A stretch of DNA of 64,000 bases from Puccinellia tenuiflora (GCA_012064385.1 QRDG01000816.1:124001-188000); one strand, 5' to 3'. Shown: positions 22,567-32,800, counted from the stretch's first letter. The notes: a model not told the origin generated them from the sequence alone. Numbers and translations: made by a program.

Positions 22567-22796
22567 ATATATATATATATATATATATTTCATTTTTCCA
22601 CAACACGCACACATAAGTGCCAACATACATACTGCTTTCTTTGTATAGTGTTGTCTTACAACTATAACATAATAAAATATCATTCTCTCAAATTACATCT
22701 GAGAATTCAAGTATGCAGTAGCCTTATTCTTTTTCTTACTTAAGCCTTGTTCAACACTTCAAGTGCATGTATGGCTAGCTAGTGGTAATGAGTAAA

Positions 22797-24053
22797 TCAG
22801 ATAGAGCTGCAGTCTTCCGGCTGGAAAGAAATGTTTTCACTTTCCAGATCATAGAGAATGTGCACGTTTTGCTGCATGTAGGTGCCGATCATCGCCATCT
22901 GGTCCCACGGATGTGCATCCTGCCGCCCCATGCTTGTGACCATGATGCATGATGTCTCCAAGTCGACCGGCGCCCAGTAGTTCTCGGCCGGCACCGCCAA
23001 ATCCCCGCCGCCGAAGTGTAGCACCAGCGGCGGTATCACCCTGCCAACGTCCCCGCGCGCCACGCACAGCTCCACCGATTCCACCGGCGATGGAACCAGG
23101 CTGCTGCCCAGCTTCCGCGACATCTCCTTCTTCAGCGCCATGTACGCCACCTCAGGGAGGTATGTACCGGGTGTCACGCTGTTGATGACCACGCCGCCGT
23201 CGAACGCCATCCTGGGGATGTCGAGCAAAGTGTCCCCAACCGACATCCCGGACATCGACAAGAAGTAGGCGGAGGACCAGAGCTCCCCGTGAGGGTTCAC
23301 GGTGAAGGGTGTTGTTATCACCGGCTCGTCGCCACTCAGGCCAGCCGACGAGCCGACGAACAAGGGGCTGGAGTTGAAGTTGTCGCTGATGTTGGTGAAG
23401 CAATATGAGAATCTGTTGCTGCCGACCTGAGAGACCAGGGATAGCGCGCCCCTTCCGAGCCCCATTAAGCCGGAGGGGCCGCCGAGGTCCTGCGATCTGG
23501 GGTCCTGCCTCATGCACCCGAAAGTGACGTTCAGCTTGGCCGGCCCGAAGGTGAACTCGTCGGTACGGAGGATGCCAGTGGCGCCGAAGTCTTGGACATG
23601 ACATGCTCTGTCGTTGTTGTCGTGGTCGCCCACGCATGGCTTCGTCCCGTAGCCGGCAGCGCACAGGGTGTCGTCGCACGGCACGGGCTGGGCGGTGCTT
23701 GATTTGTTGTAGTCGTAGTAGTCGAGGCTCTGTCCGAAGCACTTGGGGCGGCAGGTGCTGCATTGTGTCCAAACAAGGTCGCTCACGGTGGAGAGGATGG
23801 CCTGCACGACTTGGGGCGGATTGCCGATGCTGAATTCAGCTATGTACCAGTCCTCCGAGATGACGGGGACAGTCACCCCGCTCACCAGCTCCAACTGGCG
23901 GGGGATGGGCGTGCTGACGCGGTGCAGACGCTCCGCGAGAGTGAAGTTGGCATTCCCGTCCAAATGCTTGAGCTCGACACGCAAGGCGGTGCTGCTGGTG
24001 GTGAGAGTGGTGCAGGTGGACAAGAAGATAAGGAGGAGGGCTGGTTTCATCAT
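22797..24053 (-). CDS. Nepenthesin-like aspartic protease homologue, probably catalytically dead
   Basis: A single-exon frame of 418 residues starts with a signal peptide (about residues 1-23, LLLIFLSTCTTLTTSS core) and a short pro-segment, then the A1 pepsin-like fold of the plant nepenthesin type: YIAEFSIGNPPQ, LVWTQCSTC, many cysteines, GLMGLGRGALSLVSQ, and a C-terminal FSFQP-like end (ISFQPEDCS). Known family members carry two catalytic D-T/S-G motifs. Here the first reads S-T-V-S (AILSTVSDLVW) and the second N-S-V-T (VVINSVTPGTYLP), so both catalytic aspartates are replaced while the surrounding fold is kept. Proteolysis is therefore unlikely; a binding, inhibitor-like or decoy role is possible, as for other secreted aspartic-protease homologues. 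A TATA box lies 38 bp upstream. The CACTA terminus lies about 460 bp upstream of the ATG. Confidence 0.9.
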   Translation of the reverse strand: MMKPALLLIFLSTCTTLTTSSTALRVELKHLDGNANFTLAERLHRVSTPIPRQLELVSGVTVPVISEDWYIAEFSIGNPPQVVQAILSTVSDLVWTQCSTCRPKCFGQSLDYYDYNKSSTAQPVPCDDTLCAAGYGTKPCVGDHDNNDRACHVQDFGATGILRTDEFTFGPAKLNVTFGCMRQDPRSQDLGGPSGLMGLGRGALSLVSQVGSNRFSYCFTNISDNFNSSPLFVGSSAGLSGDEPVITTPFTVNPHGELWSSAYFLSMSGMSVGDTLLDIPRMAFDGGVVINSVTPGTYLPEVAYMALKKEMSRKLGSSLVPSPVESVELCVARGDVGRVIPPLVLHFGGGDLAVPAENYWAPVDLETSCIMVTSMGRQDAHPWDQMAMIGTYMQQNVHILYDLESENISFQPEDCSSI

Positions 24054-24090
24054 TTTGATCTTGTGTGACTATCTTCTTCACTGTTGTGTG

Positions 24091-24100
24091 TAATAAATAG
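24091..24100 (-). promoter_or_regulatory. TATA box of the aspartic-protease-like gene
   Basis: Minus-strand CTATTTATTA, 38 bp before the ATG, implying a very short 5' leader. The same element precedes the truncated copy at 11246. Confidence 0.65.
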
Positions 24101-24514
24101 GGTTCGTGAGTGCACGCTGAATGCATGTTCCTGAACGACCTGTAAGTTTGTTCCAACAACAAAATAATATACACAAGATTACGTTTGTTTCAATATTATA
24201 TTGTTTTGTCTACATTGTAACCTAATTTGATACCATGCACTGCTCTTCTCAAAAAGCGTCAAACACTGCACAAACGAGCACATATGACATATGATATCGA
24301 ACTGTACAATATAAATATTTGAAAATGTTTTCTTTGTTCAAATTTAGATTCCAGTACTACAACCATAAAACTCGCCTTGTATACTATATATTGACAGTAT
24401 ACAACTGAGAAGTACTCTGTTACGGTAGGTATCCAACGCATCTAGAATTCTATGTTGACTCTAGCCGGTCCAAAACATAATATTTATGTGAACTACAAGT
24501 GGGCACCGCATGTT

Positions 24515-24735
24515 CACTAGTGGAAAAACAAGCTCTAGTACCGGTTCCAGAGTGCCTATAGTACCGGTTAGGCAACCGGTACTAATTAATCGGTACTAAA
24601 GGCCCCAACCTTTAGTACCGGTCTAGTCTGGAACCGGTACTACAGAGGCCTCCACGTGGGCTGGCCGGGAGCCTCAGGGCTGGAGACCTTTGGTACCGGT
24701 TCGTAACAGGAACCGGTACCAAAGGGTTGGGACCG
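24515..24735. promoter_or_regulatory. Left subterminal palindrome array of the CACTA element
   Basis: Repeated palindromes of the form ttagtaccggt...accggtactaa or tttggtaccggt...accggtaccaaa. In En/Spm-type elements subterminal repeats bind the element's own DNA-binding protein for transposition; the assignment here rests on position and shape. Confidence 0.75.
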
Positions 24736-24901
24736 TAAACCTGCACTCTCTGCCGCGGCAGAGAATTGTGCATTTCTCTGCCGTGCCAAAACGCAGAGAA
24801 TCCAGGGTTTATAGGGTCTGTATTTGGACCGTTCGTTGTATCAGTATCGCTTCGATGCGCCAGAAACGCGTTTGGAATATATAAGATATCTACATGAAGA
24901 T

Positions 24902-25737
24902 CAATTTGATGCATATCAACTTGGTGCATATATATAACAAAAGTAATTAATTACATAAGATCACAAATTAAGTAGTACTCTCCGAGACATACAATATATT
25001 ACATGTTCCTAGCTCACTATTACATTGAGGCATACTATATTGAAACAAGGTGGTACTCTCCGGAAGGAGCTAGGTATGACTTCCCGAATGAAAAATCCCG
25101 CCAATTCCTCGCTAATTGCTTGGAAGCGGAGCTTTCGGGGGAGCTTCTCCCGCTTTCTTGCCAACTGCAAATGAATGAGATCGAAATGAATACATTGAGT
25201 CATGTGTATATGTATGTATCAAATCATAATAAAACAATTATGACTGAAACTCAGCAGAACTGATGGTAACAAAATAAATTTGAGAATATTGTTTACGTAC
25301 CTCTTTATTGAATTTACTATTCGCTCTCTCGTTGACAATCTTGTGAATGTTCTCACAAACATAGTAACCACATAGATTAGTCCCCTGTGGTTGTTGCTCG
25401 CATTTCTGTATAAGAATATAATTCAATCAAACAATAATCAAGTATGATAAATGTGTGTGGACGTAGCTAGGTATATAGTAGTACTTACTCTCGGACGCCA
25501 TATCAGCTTCGGTTTCCATCCACCTCCGGATCTTCCGCGATGAACGTTTCCCATACGCTGCCCGACAAAGAAAATCAATAAAAGAGTTGACATCATCAAA
25601 TTAACGATGAAGCCGATAAGAATTAATTAAATTACCTTTTGAGCATATCAAAACAGTGCTTGTACTTTAGAGGCTTTGTGGTTAGTGAGTCATAAACTAG
25701 AACTTCTCCATCGTGCATTTTAATGACGATAAGAATA
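24902..25737 (-). repeat. Duplicated 3' exon block of CACTA gene 2, outer copy
   Basis: About 836 bp nearly identical to 25739-26570. Differences seen are few: an extra ctagg after ggaagga near 25067, gagaat versus gtgaat, and one- or two-base indels. It includes peptidase-like exons and ends at the ambiguous base 25738. Confidence 0.9.
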
Positions 25738-28700
25738 NCAATTTGATGCATATCAACTTGGTGCATTATATAACAAAAGTAATTAATTACATAAGATCGC
25801 AAATTAAGTAGTACTCTCCGAGACATACAATATATTACATGTTCCTAGCTCACTATTACATTGAGGCATACTATATTGAAACAAGGTGGTACTCTCCGGA
25901 AGGAGGTATGACTTCCCGAATGAAAAATCCCGCCAATTCCTCGCTAATTGCTTGGAAGCGGAGCTTTCGGGGGAGCTTCTCCCGCTTTCTTGCCAACTGC
26001 AAATGAATGAGATCGAAATGAATACATTGAGTCATGTGTATATGTATGTATCAAATCATAATAAAACAATTATGACTGAAACTCAGCAGAACTGATGGTA
26101 ACAAAATAAATTTGTGAATATTGTTTACGTACCTCTTTATTGAATTTACTATTCGCTCTCTCGTTGACAATCTTGTGAATGTTCTCACAAACATAGTAAC
26201 CACATAGATTAGTCCCCTGTGGTTGTTGCTCGCATTTCTGTATAAGAATATAATTCAATCAAACAATAATCAAGTATGATAAATGTGTGTGGACGTAGCT
26301 AGGTATATAGTAGTACTTACTCTCGGACGCCATATCAGCTTCGGTTTCCATCCACCTTCCGGATCTTCCGCGATGAACGTTTCCCATACGCTGCCCGACA
26401 AAGAAAATCAATAAAAGAGTTGACATCATCAAATTAACGATGAAGCCGATAAGAATTAATTAAAATTACCTTTTGAGCATATCAAAACAGTGCTTGTACT
26501 TTAGAGGCTTTGTGGTTAGTGAGTCATAAACTAGAACTTCTCCATCGTGCATTTTAATGACGATAAGAATATAGTGGAAGCTGCGCACGTTTAAATATGC
26601 AGTGTCATAGATATAACTCATTACTTAAAATTTTAACATCTGGCCAAAGTATTCAAATAATGACGATAAAGAAGACAGTAACACTCACCTCGAACAAGTA
26701 AGGCCAAAGTATTTGTTTTTGTCACGTTGTCGCTTCAAAACCTTAGCAAAGTCGCCGGTGTATCCTTGTTATGCAGGGGATCCGTTATGGTACTTGATGC
26801 ATTGTCTCCGCGTCAATGAACCCAATGTCGTTGATATCATCCCTTTTGCATTCGAGCATCTTCAATCTGCATAATATAGCGCACAAAAGATTAAATTGAG
26901 GACAATTGCAGGAAAATGAACGAACTGAGCTTAAGACTCTCAATTACATAAATAAATCACTTACAGACAATAGCAACTGAGCAACGATTTGTCGATGGCC
27001 AGGAGATTGTATAACTGAAAAAGTTCCTTGAAGTCAACGGACACAGCGTATTCTTGGAAGTAGTGCTCCTCCTTAACTCTCACCATGATAGAATCGAACC
27101 CGTCCTTTGCACTATTCAAGTACCAGCTATGCAGTTGGCGCATTCTTGTTGGTAGGGCGCGAGCGACATTCTCGACCAAATTATTCCCTTGAACAAATTG
27201 ATATGCTACTTCAAGTAAGGCGTCATCGGTACCGGTTGTTTGTTGTTGACGACTTTGAATGGCCTTCTCGTCAAACACCTTGAGAGGGGGGACCGATTGA
27301 ACGGGTTGTTCTCCAAGCTGGGGAACTTGTTTCCTTTTATTTGACTCGACCACCCTGTTTCCCTTTTCCACTTGGATCACCGGTTCTCCTTTTTGCACCC
27401 TGACCATCTCGTCATATGACCTTTCAATAGAACGCGTATAGTCTGATGACACCGGTTCAGGGTCATATAGATTCTCCACGGTACGCACGACTTTCACAAA
27501 AGGTATCTCTGGCACTTTCTTAGCAAAATGGGCATCCACCTGGGCTTGAACGATGGCCTTGTTTTCCTCTTCAGATCTTTCCCAAGGTAACTTCTCAAGA
27601 GGCGGCCGTGTTCTCTCCAATCTAGGCATCTTCCTAGGCGGGGAACCGTTCCGCTTAACAGGCGCTCTCTTACGCGGAGGTAACCGAGGTGGTGGACTCG
27701 CGCTGGGCCCCCCCTCCGGTAGGTGTGGACTTTGTTGCTCATGTGGACTGCTACCACGAGGAGTCGATGGCCCTTGCTGCTCATGTGGACTGCTACCACG
27801 AGGAGTCGATGGCCCTTCCTGCTCATGTGGACTGCCAGCAGGAGTAGTCGATGGCCCTTGCGGCTCATGTGGACTTTGTTGCACATGTGGACTTCTACCA
27901 CGAGGAGTCGGTGGCCTTGGCACGGGGCCTGAAAAGACGATGTATTGTTTTTTCCAGAGGGCGAAACCGCGCTTGACATCGCCCAGTGTCTTCTCCTCGT
28001 CACCTCCAGGATGATCAAGATCCATTGTTTCATAAGTAGGCACAATGTCATCCACCCCGACAAGAGCACAGTCAGCTGGAATGGGCTGATGATGGTGCGT
28101 TGCTCCATCTTGTTGTGGGTAAACATAGCCGACCGCCACCTTAACGGACATGTTCCTTATTGGCACATGTAGCTCGCACTCTGTCTTCTCCGTGACATAA
28201 TCCACGGGGTAGCTTGCTCCACATCCTTCAAGATGCGAGGAACCCACGCTGCTTTTCGGCTGAGATGGGGCGGCATCGGCTTGAGGATCTTCTATAAGAA
28301 GTTGCTGATCAGGTGCCCTCTGCCGACTAGTAGTGAGTCTGTTAGATTCTGCTCCAGCTGCTGCACCCTAAGTTCCAATGTCGATAATCGGTCAGCGCAC
28401 TTCTTCTTCGTTCTCGAACGGCTTCTATAACTGTCTGCGCACTCCGGCCACGCATCCTTCATGGTGAGACCTGGGAGGGTTCGTACTCGTCCAACGTGTT
28501 CTGGATTCCCCAGAGCTTAGTGTCAACTCGTCATTCTCTCTATCGGGAATGTACACTCCCTTTCTAACCTTATCTACTGCATCTTCAAGCTCCTTGGCGA
28601 TTTTTTCAATTTTCGTCTTCCATTTACCCTTTGCAACGATTCGCCCTGTCTTTGGGTCCAACCCTGCCCCATGCGCGTACAACCAGAACTTGGACCGCTC

Positions 28701-29640
28701 GGGCCAGTCGTATGTCTGTGGCATGACCCCGTTTTTCAGCAGTTCAGCTTCATATGCTTTCCACTTAGGAATGGCACTCTTGTAGCCACCTGACCCAATT
28801 TATGAAAATATTGCTTCTTCTTAGCATTTTCTACATTTATGGCTGATCGGGCCTTATACTCTGACGAGCTCCTATACGCCTTAAATGCGGGCCAGAGGGC
28901 TTTTAGCTTCTCAAATCTTCCAGTGAATTCTGGACCTTCAGGTCCATAGTTGTCCCATAATTTTTTCTTCCAGGTCTGGAATTGTACGGCCATCTTCTTA
29001 AAAGTCCATTCCTTGAGCTTCTTCGTCTGGCCTTCCGTGAAGCCTACCGGTAGGTTGAAGTATGGCAGCAGACTCCCCCAAAGTACCTCTTTTGTAGCGT
29101 CGCTGACGTAACTAGCTTCATCGCCAACCCCCGCCTTCTTCGGCTTATGCCAATCTGGAATGGTGATCGGTACAATGTCCCTAACAAGAACTCCAGCTTG
29201 ACTTATAAATTTTTTGACGTTCTCTGCTGGTTCCACCGGTTCGCCACTAGCCTTAAATGCGGTGAGGGATAATTTAGCCTCGCCCGATAGAGGTTTCGTC
29301 GGGCCTCGAGGACCTTGCTTTTTAGCAGATTTGCTCGATGATCCACAAGGCTAAAATAAAAAAGGTTCGTTAATAAGTGCAATACAAATAAATCAATGCA
29401 TCTACTGATATAGCATTGCCATAATATACACCTTGCCGGAGTTTGTTAAGGGCACTTCGTCGGCCCTTCTTTCTTCAGACTCAAGTCCTTCACCGGAGTC
29501 GTTCAGAAATTGTGTGGTTAAGTCTTCGCCATCGTCATCCTCATATGGTCGGGCATTATTATATATCACTTGTTGCACCAAATCTTCTTCCTCCTCATTT
29601 CGGATGAAGGGGGGGGGGGGAGTCCGGATCCATAGCTCAA
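25010..29640 (-). pseudogene. CACTA gene 2: transposon protein with Ulp1-like (C48) C-terminal domain, broken
   Basis: Exons on the minus strand can be followed by splice borders. One (about 29640-29432) is acidic (EEEEDLVQQ) and ends NSGK|GT. Another starts near 29350 after a ttttag acceptor and includes VKKFISQAGVLVRD and DWHKPKKAGVG. Later come MPQTYDWPERSKFWLYAHG and a proline-rich region with SPHEQQGPSTPRG repeats (about 27920-27720). An exon end CT|GTAAGT lies near 26960, and the last exons encode HYILIVI, VYDSL and GTNLCGYYVCE, matching the His-Asp-Gln-Cys order of Ulp1 cysteine peptidases. Frameshifts are visible near 28787, 28520 and 28310, and the region near 26800 is also out of frame. 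Such fusions are known in plant CACTA elements; the protein's job in transposition is not established. Confidence 0.8.
25739..26570 (-). repeat. Duplicated 3' exon block of CACTA gene 2, inner copy
   Basis: Direct copy of 24902-25737 beginning one base after the ambiguous base. It contains the exon encoding QQPQGTNLCGYYVCENI, the Gln/Cys part of a Ulp1-like active site, and the exon encoding the preceding HYILIVI and VYDSL blocks. Confidence 0.9.
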
Positions 29641-29649
29641 TGTCACTAC

Positions 29650-30010
29650 AAAATTTTAAATAGCAAATTCACTTGGCAAATTTGAAATAGAAAATTTTAA
29701 ATAGCAATTCACTACAAAATTCTAACACTAATATTTTAATACTAATAATTCTAATACTAATATTCTAATACTAATATTCTATTCTAAAAATTCTAATAAT
29801 TCTAAGTACTAAAAAAACTAATATCTAAGTACTTAAAAATTCTAAGTACTAAAAAACTAATATCTAAGTACTTTAAAAATTCTAATAATTCTAAGTACTA
29901 AAAAAACTAATATTTAAGTACTTAAAAAACTAATATCTAAGTACTTAAAAAACTAATAATTCTAAGTACTTAAAATTCTAATATTCTAATACTAATTTTC
30001 TAGTGTTTCT
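29650..30010. repeat. AT-rich low-complexity repeat
   Basis: Iterations of ttctaatactaata and taagtacttaaaaaactaat fill the interval, probably within a non-coding part of CACTA gene 2. Confidence 0.7.
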
Positions 30011-30094
30011 ATTTACTTAAATTTATATGTAACAATATTGAGACATTTGTAAATAAGTAAAAATAACAATAACCACTAAGAAAAAAAACAAAAA

Positions 30095-30620
30095 AAACTA
30101 GTACCTGCGGCCGAGGCGGAGGCGGAGGCGCGTGGTGAGGCGCGTGGAGACGGCCGGAGGGAGGCGGAGGCGCGTGGTGGAGGCGAGGTGGTGGAGGCGG
30201 AGGCGTGTGGTGGAGGCGGAGGCGCGTGGTGGAGCAGGGGCAGGGCCGGCGGCGCACGGAGGTGGAGGGGCAGGGCCGGCGGCGCACGGAGGTGGAGGGG
30301 CAGGGGCCGGCGGCACACGGTGGTGGAGGCGGAGGAGCGTGGTGGGGCCGGCGGCGCACGGAGGTGGAGGGGCAGGGGCCGCCGGCGCACGGAGGTGGAG
30401 GCGTTCGGGGCCGGCGCGCGGCGCACCGAGGTGGAGGCGCAGGGGCGTGCAGGCGGCGGCGCAGGGGCGTGCAGGCGGCTGCGCAGGCGGCGGCGCAGGG
30501 CGCGAGGGAGCGATTCCCGGCGGCGGCAGCCTGACGGCGTCTCGTCGGCGATCAGGAGCCCGGAGGCGCGTCGGTTCGTCTGCGGTGATTTGGCCAAGAA
30601 TGGCCAAGTCCCGCGCTCTT
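30095..30620. repeat. GC-rich minisatellite region upstream of CACTA gene 2
   Basis: ggcgcacggaggtggagg with gcagggccggc recurs, with gaggcggaggcg iterations before it. Long open frames on both strands here are compositional. It probably forms the leader of gene 2, since palindromic promoter-like repeats lie just upstream on the minus strand. Confidence 0.65.
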
Positions 30621-30638
30621 GGAGCCTTGTTTTTGACC

Positions 30639-30783
30639 TTTGGTACCGGTTTGTGCCACCAACCGGTACCAAAGAGGCATTGGTACCGGTTTGTGCTACC
30701 AACCGGTACCAAAGATCCACCAAAAATTGGGCGCGAACCGCTCGACCTTTGGTACCGGTTTTTCTCACCAACCGGTACCAAAG
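30639..30783 (-). promoter_or_regulatory. Internal array of three taccggt palindromes
   Basis: Three copies of (c/a)tttggtaccggtttgtg-like arms with their inverted accggtaccaaag partners, placed just upstream of gene 2's GC-rich leader. They are of the same type as the subterminal arrays at the element ends, with no CACTA terminus beside them. Confidence 0.6.
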
Positions 30784-30789
30784 GGTTTT

Positions 30790-31484
30790 CTCTCTTTTTC
30801 TTTTCCTATTTTATTAAAACAACTATAACTTTGAAAGAAAAGTCCAAATGACATGAAACTAATTTCTAAAATTTTGTAAAATTAAAAAATATCAACCCAT
30901 AATAATTTTGTGATGTTTTGTAACATTTTCAAATTTTTAAATTTCAAAATGGAATTAATATTTCTAGAAACTATAATTAAGTCTAGAAATTTGTCCCGTT
31001 TCCAGCAGAATCGGCAGAAATTTGTGATTTTTAAAAGAGGTGGATGGAAATCTTTTCTTTGAAAACAAATTGATTATTTGTGCATATAACATGTTCTAGC
31101 ATATTAAAAAAATGAATCACCCAAGTTTTGCAACATATTTCTGGTAGGTCCTTCACAAAAAAAACCATTTCTGACACTCGAAAAATGGAAAATGGTTTTT
31201 TTATTCAATAAAAAAAACTTCCTTCGTCAACATTGTCCGTGCTTCCAAGATGCATGTTTGTGTGGAATATGGACCCATTCAAACAAACTATGCCATGTAT
31301 TTGGCATAACACCCGTTATTTGACAGAAACCCTAGAATGTTAGGAGGAGATAGCTCTTTGTTGTGAACAAGTTTTCAACAGAACTGTCGTACTGCCTAGG
31401 ACATATTCCAAGTTCCTAAGCTGCGGGGTGCTGAGCCTCCGGCGCTGCGCATCCAAAGAGAAGGAACCCTCACAGGGTCATAGC
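30790..31484. other. CACTA interior without recognised gene
   Basis: AT-rich sequence; the only clear structure is the 66-bp direct repeat at 31230. Confidence 0.4.
31230..31295 (+). repeat. 66-bp direct repeat, left copy
   Basis: acattgtccgtgcttccaag to aaacaaactatgcca is identical, base for base, to 32632-32697. Confidence 0.95.
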
Positions 31485-31781
31485 TCACGTGAGAAGGAAC
31501 CCTCTGAAGAAACGACCACCTACTGTCATATGCCTATCCAATAGATACATGTAGCGACGGACGTGCTCATCCTCCTCCCTGATACGGCGACGTACCACCT
31601 CCTCGGAGGCCGGCTCCCTCTGCACCGAGCGTGGCCCACGCGACTGCCACCACAGAAGATCCGGGTCGACGACGTCACCCGGATTCCTCACCAAGCTGCG
31701 CGTCCCGGAAGGTAGCACCTCCCAGTGCCAGACCGGTGGAGCCCAGTCCCGCACATCGCCCCTCTGGTCCAACATGGACAT
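31485..31781 (-). CDS. Small CACTA-associated ORF, function unknown
   Basis: A frame of 98 residues from the ATG at 31781 (the open frame extends upstream to 31841 without another ATG). It is Arg- and Trp-rich with WAPPVWHWEVLPSGTRS, DPDLLWWQSRGPR and an acidic/basic helix-like EVVRRRIREEDEHVRRYM. No known domain, signal peptide or membrane segment is seen. A minus-strand TATATATATA tract lies about 70 bp upstream, and taccggt palindromes lie beyond it. The intact frame among broken neighbours suggests it may still be under selection or recently active. Whether it is part of the transposon's gene set or an acquired host fragment is unclear. Confidence 0.6.
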   Translation of the reverse strand: MSMLDQRGDVRDWAPPVWHWEVLPSGTRSLVRNPGDVVDPDLLWWQSRGPRSVQREPASEEVVRRRIREEDEHVRRYMYLLDRHMTVGGRFFRGFLLT

Positions 31782-31847
31782 CGTCGCCGAGTGATGAGGT
31801 TGCAGATATGAGTTTAGATGTGATATGGCAATGGAGGCCAAGCCTAC

Positions 31848-31858
31848 ATATATATATA
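31848..31858 (-). promoter_or_regulatory. TATA tract before the small CACTA ORF
   Basis: Minus-strand tctatatatatatgta, about 70 bp upstream of the ATG at 31781. Confidence 0.5.
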
Positions 31859-31859
31859 G

Positions 31860-32195
31860 AGTGATCAGGGCCTTTAGTACCGGTTCGTGTTACCAACCGG
31901 GACTAAAGAAAGCACACGGATCGTGTGTTTTTTTCAAGCGCTTGTGAGCCGTTGGATCAGGGGTGTGTTTCTTTAGAGCGCTTGTGAGCCGTTGGATCAG
32001 AAGCACACGGATCGTGTGTTTCCTTCGAGCGCTTGTGAGCTGTTGGATCAGTGCCTTTAGTACCGGTTCGTGTTACCAACCGGGACTAAAGAAGCACACG
32101 GATCGTGAGTTTCTTTCAAGCACTTGTGAGCCGTTGGATCAGGGGTGTGTTTCTTTACATCGCTTGTGAGCCGTTGGATCAGGGGTGTGTTTCTC
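31860..32195. promoter_or_regulatory. Tandem repeat array between two divergent TATA boxes
   Basis: gcttgtgagccgttggatca recurs about five times, joined to gggtgtgtttcttt or cacacggatcgtg units. Two copies of ctttagtaccggttcgtgtt...accgggactaaag are interspersed. A minus-strand TATA tract lies to the left and a plus-strand TATAAATA to the right, so the array looks like a shared promoter region. Confidence 0.65.
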
Positions 32196-32203
32196 TAATC
32201 ACC

Positions 32204-32211
32204 TATAAATA
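32204..32211 (+). promoter_or_regulatory. TATA box facing the foldback cluster
   Basis: TATAAATA within cacctataaatagcgacg, 56 bp before the first foldback. Plus strand, so transcription would run through all three foldbacks and then toward the 3' end of the transposase gene. Confidence 0.6.
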
Positions 32212-32266
32212 GCGACGTCCCTGCAGCGAAATGGCACACAACGAGCGTCTACCTTTGCCACCGAAC

Positions 32267-32342
32267 CCAATGGTTGGATTTAGCCTACCCGCTGGCATGT
32301 TCCCTAACACAAGCCCTCGGGTAGGTTGAATCCAACCACTGG
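32267..32342 (+). ncRNA. Putative foldback precursor 1
   Basis: Arm 32267-32291 pairs with 32318-32342 at 22 of 25 positions around a 26-base loop. Arm length and a few mismatches are in the range of plant miRNA precursors, but there is no expression evidence. Confidence 0.5.
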
Positions 32343-32384
32343 ATTAGGGTGACACAATGATGAATTGCCGAGGAGGTGGGAGTG

Positions 32385-32464
32385 GCTGCAAGGCTCTTTG
32401 ATGATCTACAACATTCCCAACACTTTTTGGGACGGTCGTTAGATCATCAAAGAAGTCTTGCGGC
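32385..32464 (+). ncRNA. Putative foldback precursor 2
   Basis: Arm 32385-32408 pairs with 32440-32464 over about 24 positions with a bulge; the core ctttgatgatcta is perfectly paired. The loop can form a small inner stem (tccca/tggga). Confidence 0.5.
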
Positions 32465-32511
32465 TGCTTGGATCGAAGGTCGATTTGCTGCTCACTTCAG
32501 TTCATCGACCG

Positions 32512-32618
32512 AATACAAATCATTCGGATTCCCGTCATACAGCCCAACGGTGCATTTGATATGCAGGCACTCACGAGCCACCGTTGGGCTGTATGACGGG
32601 GAAACCGTGTGCATTTGA
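32512..32618 (+). ncRNA. Putative foldback precursor 3
   Basis: A perfect 22-bp stem (32531-32552 with 32579-32600) and a 26-base loop, with partial further pairing outward. This is the strongest of the three foldbacks. Confidence 0.55.
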
Positions 32619-32631
32619 TAAAAGGTTTAAT

Positions 32632-32697
32632 ACATTGTCCGTGCTTCCAAGATGCATGTTTGTGTGGAATATGGACCCATTCAAACAAACTATGCCA
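32632..32697 (+). repeat. 66-bp direct repeat, right copy
   Basis: Identical to 31230-31295. Together they bracket the small ORF, the repeat promoter and the foldback cluster. Confidence 0.95.
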
Positions 32698-32800
32698 AGT
32701 TTATTATTACACATCACCAACACATCCCTATCTAGTCTTCTGAGTTTTCTTCGTGTGTTTCCCTTTCTTCTGATTGCGACGCAACCATGGACAATCTTCG

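Noticed and set aside
24997..25263. Plus-strand 86-residue frame repeated at 25886-26095
   Set aside because: Antisense to the last peptidase-like exon of CACTA gene 2.
30076..30851. Several 200-plus-residue frames in both directions
   Set aside because: GC-rich minisatellite; the peptides are low-complexity Pro/Ala/Arg and change with frame.
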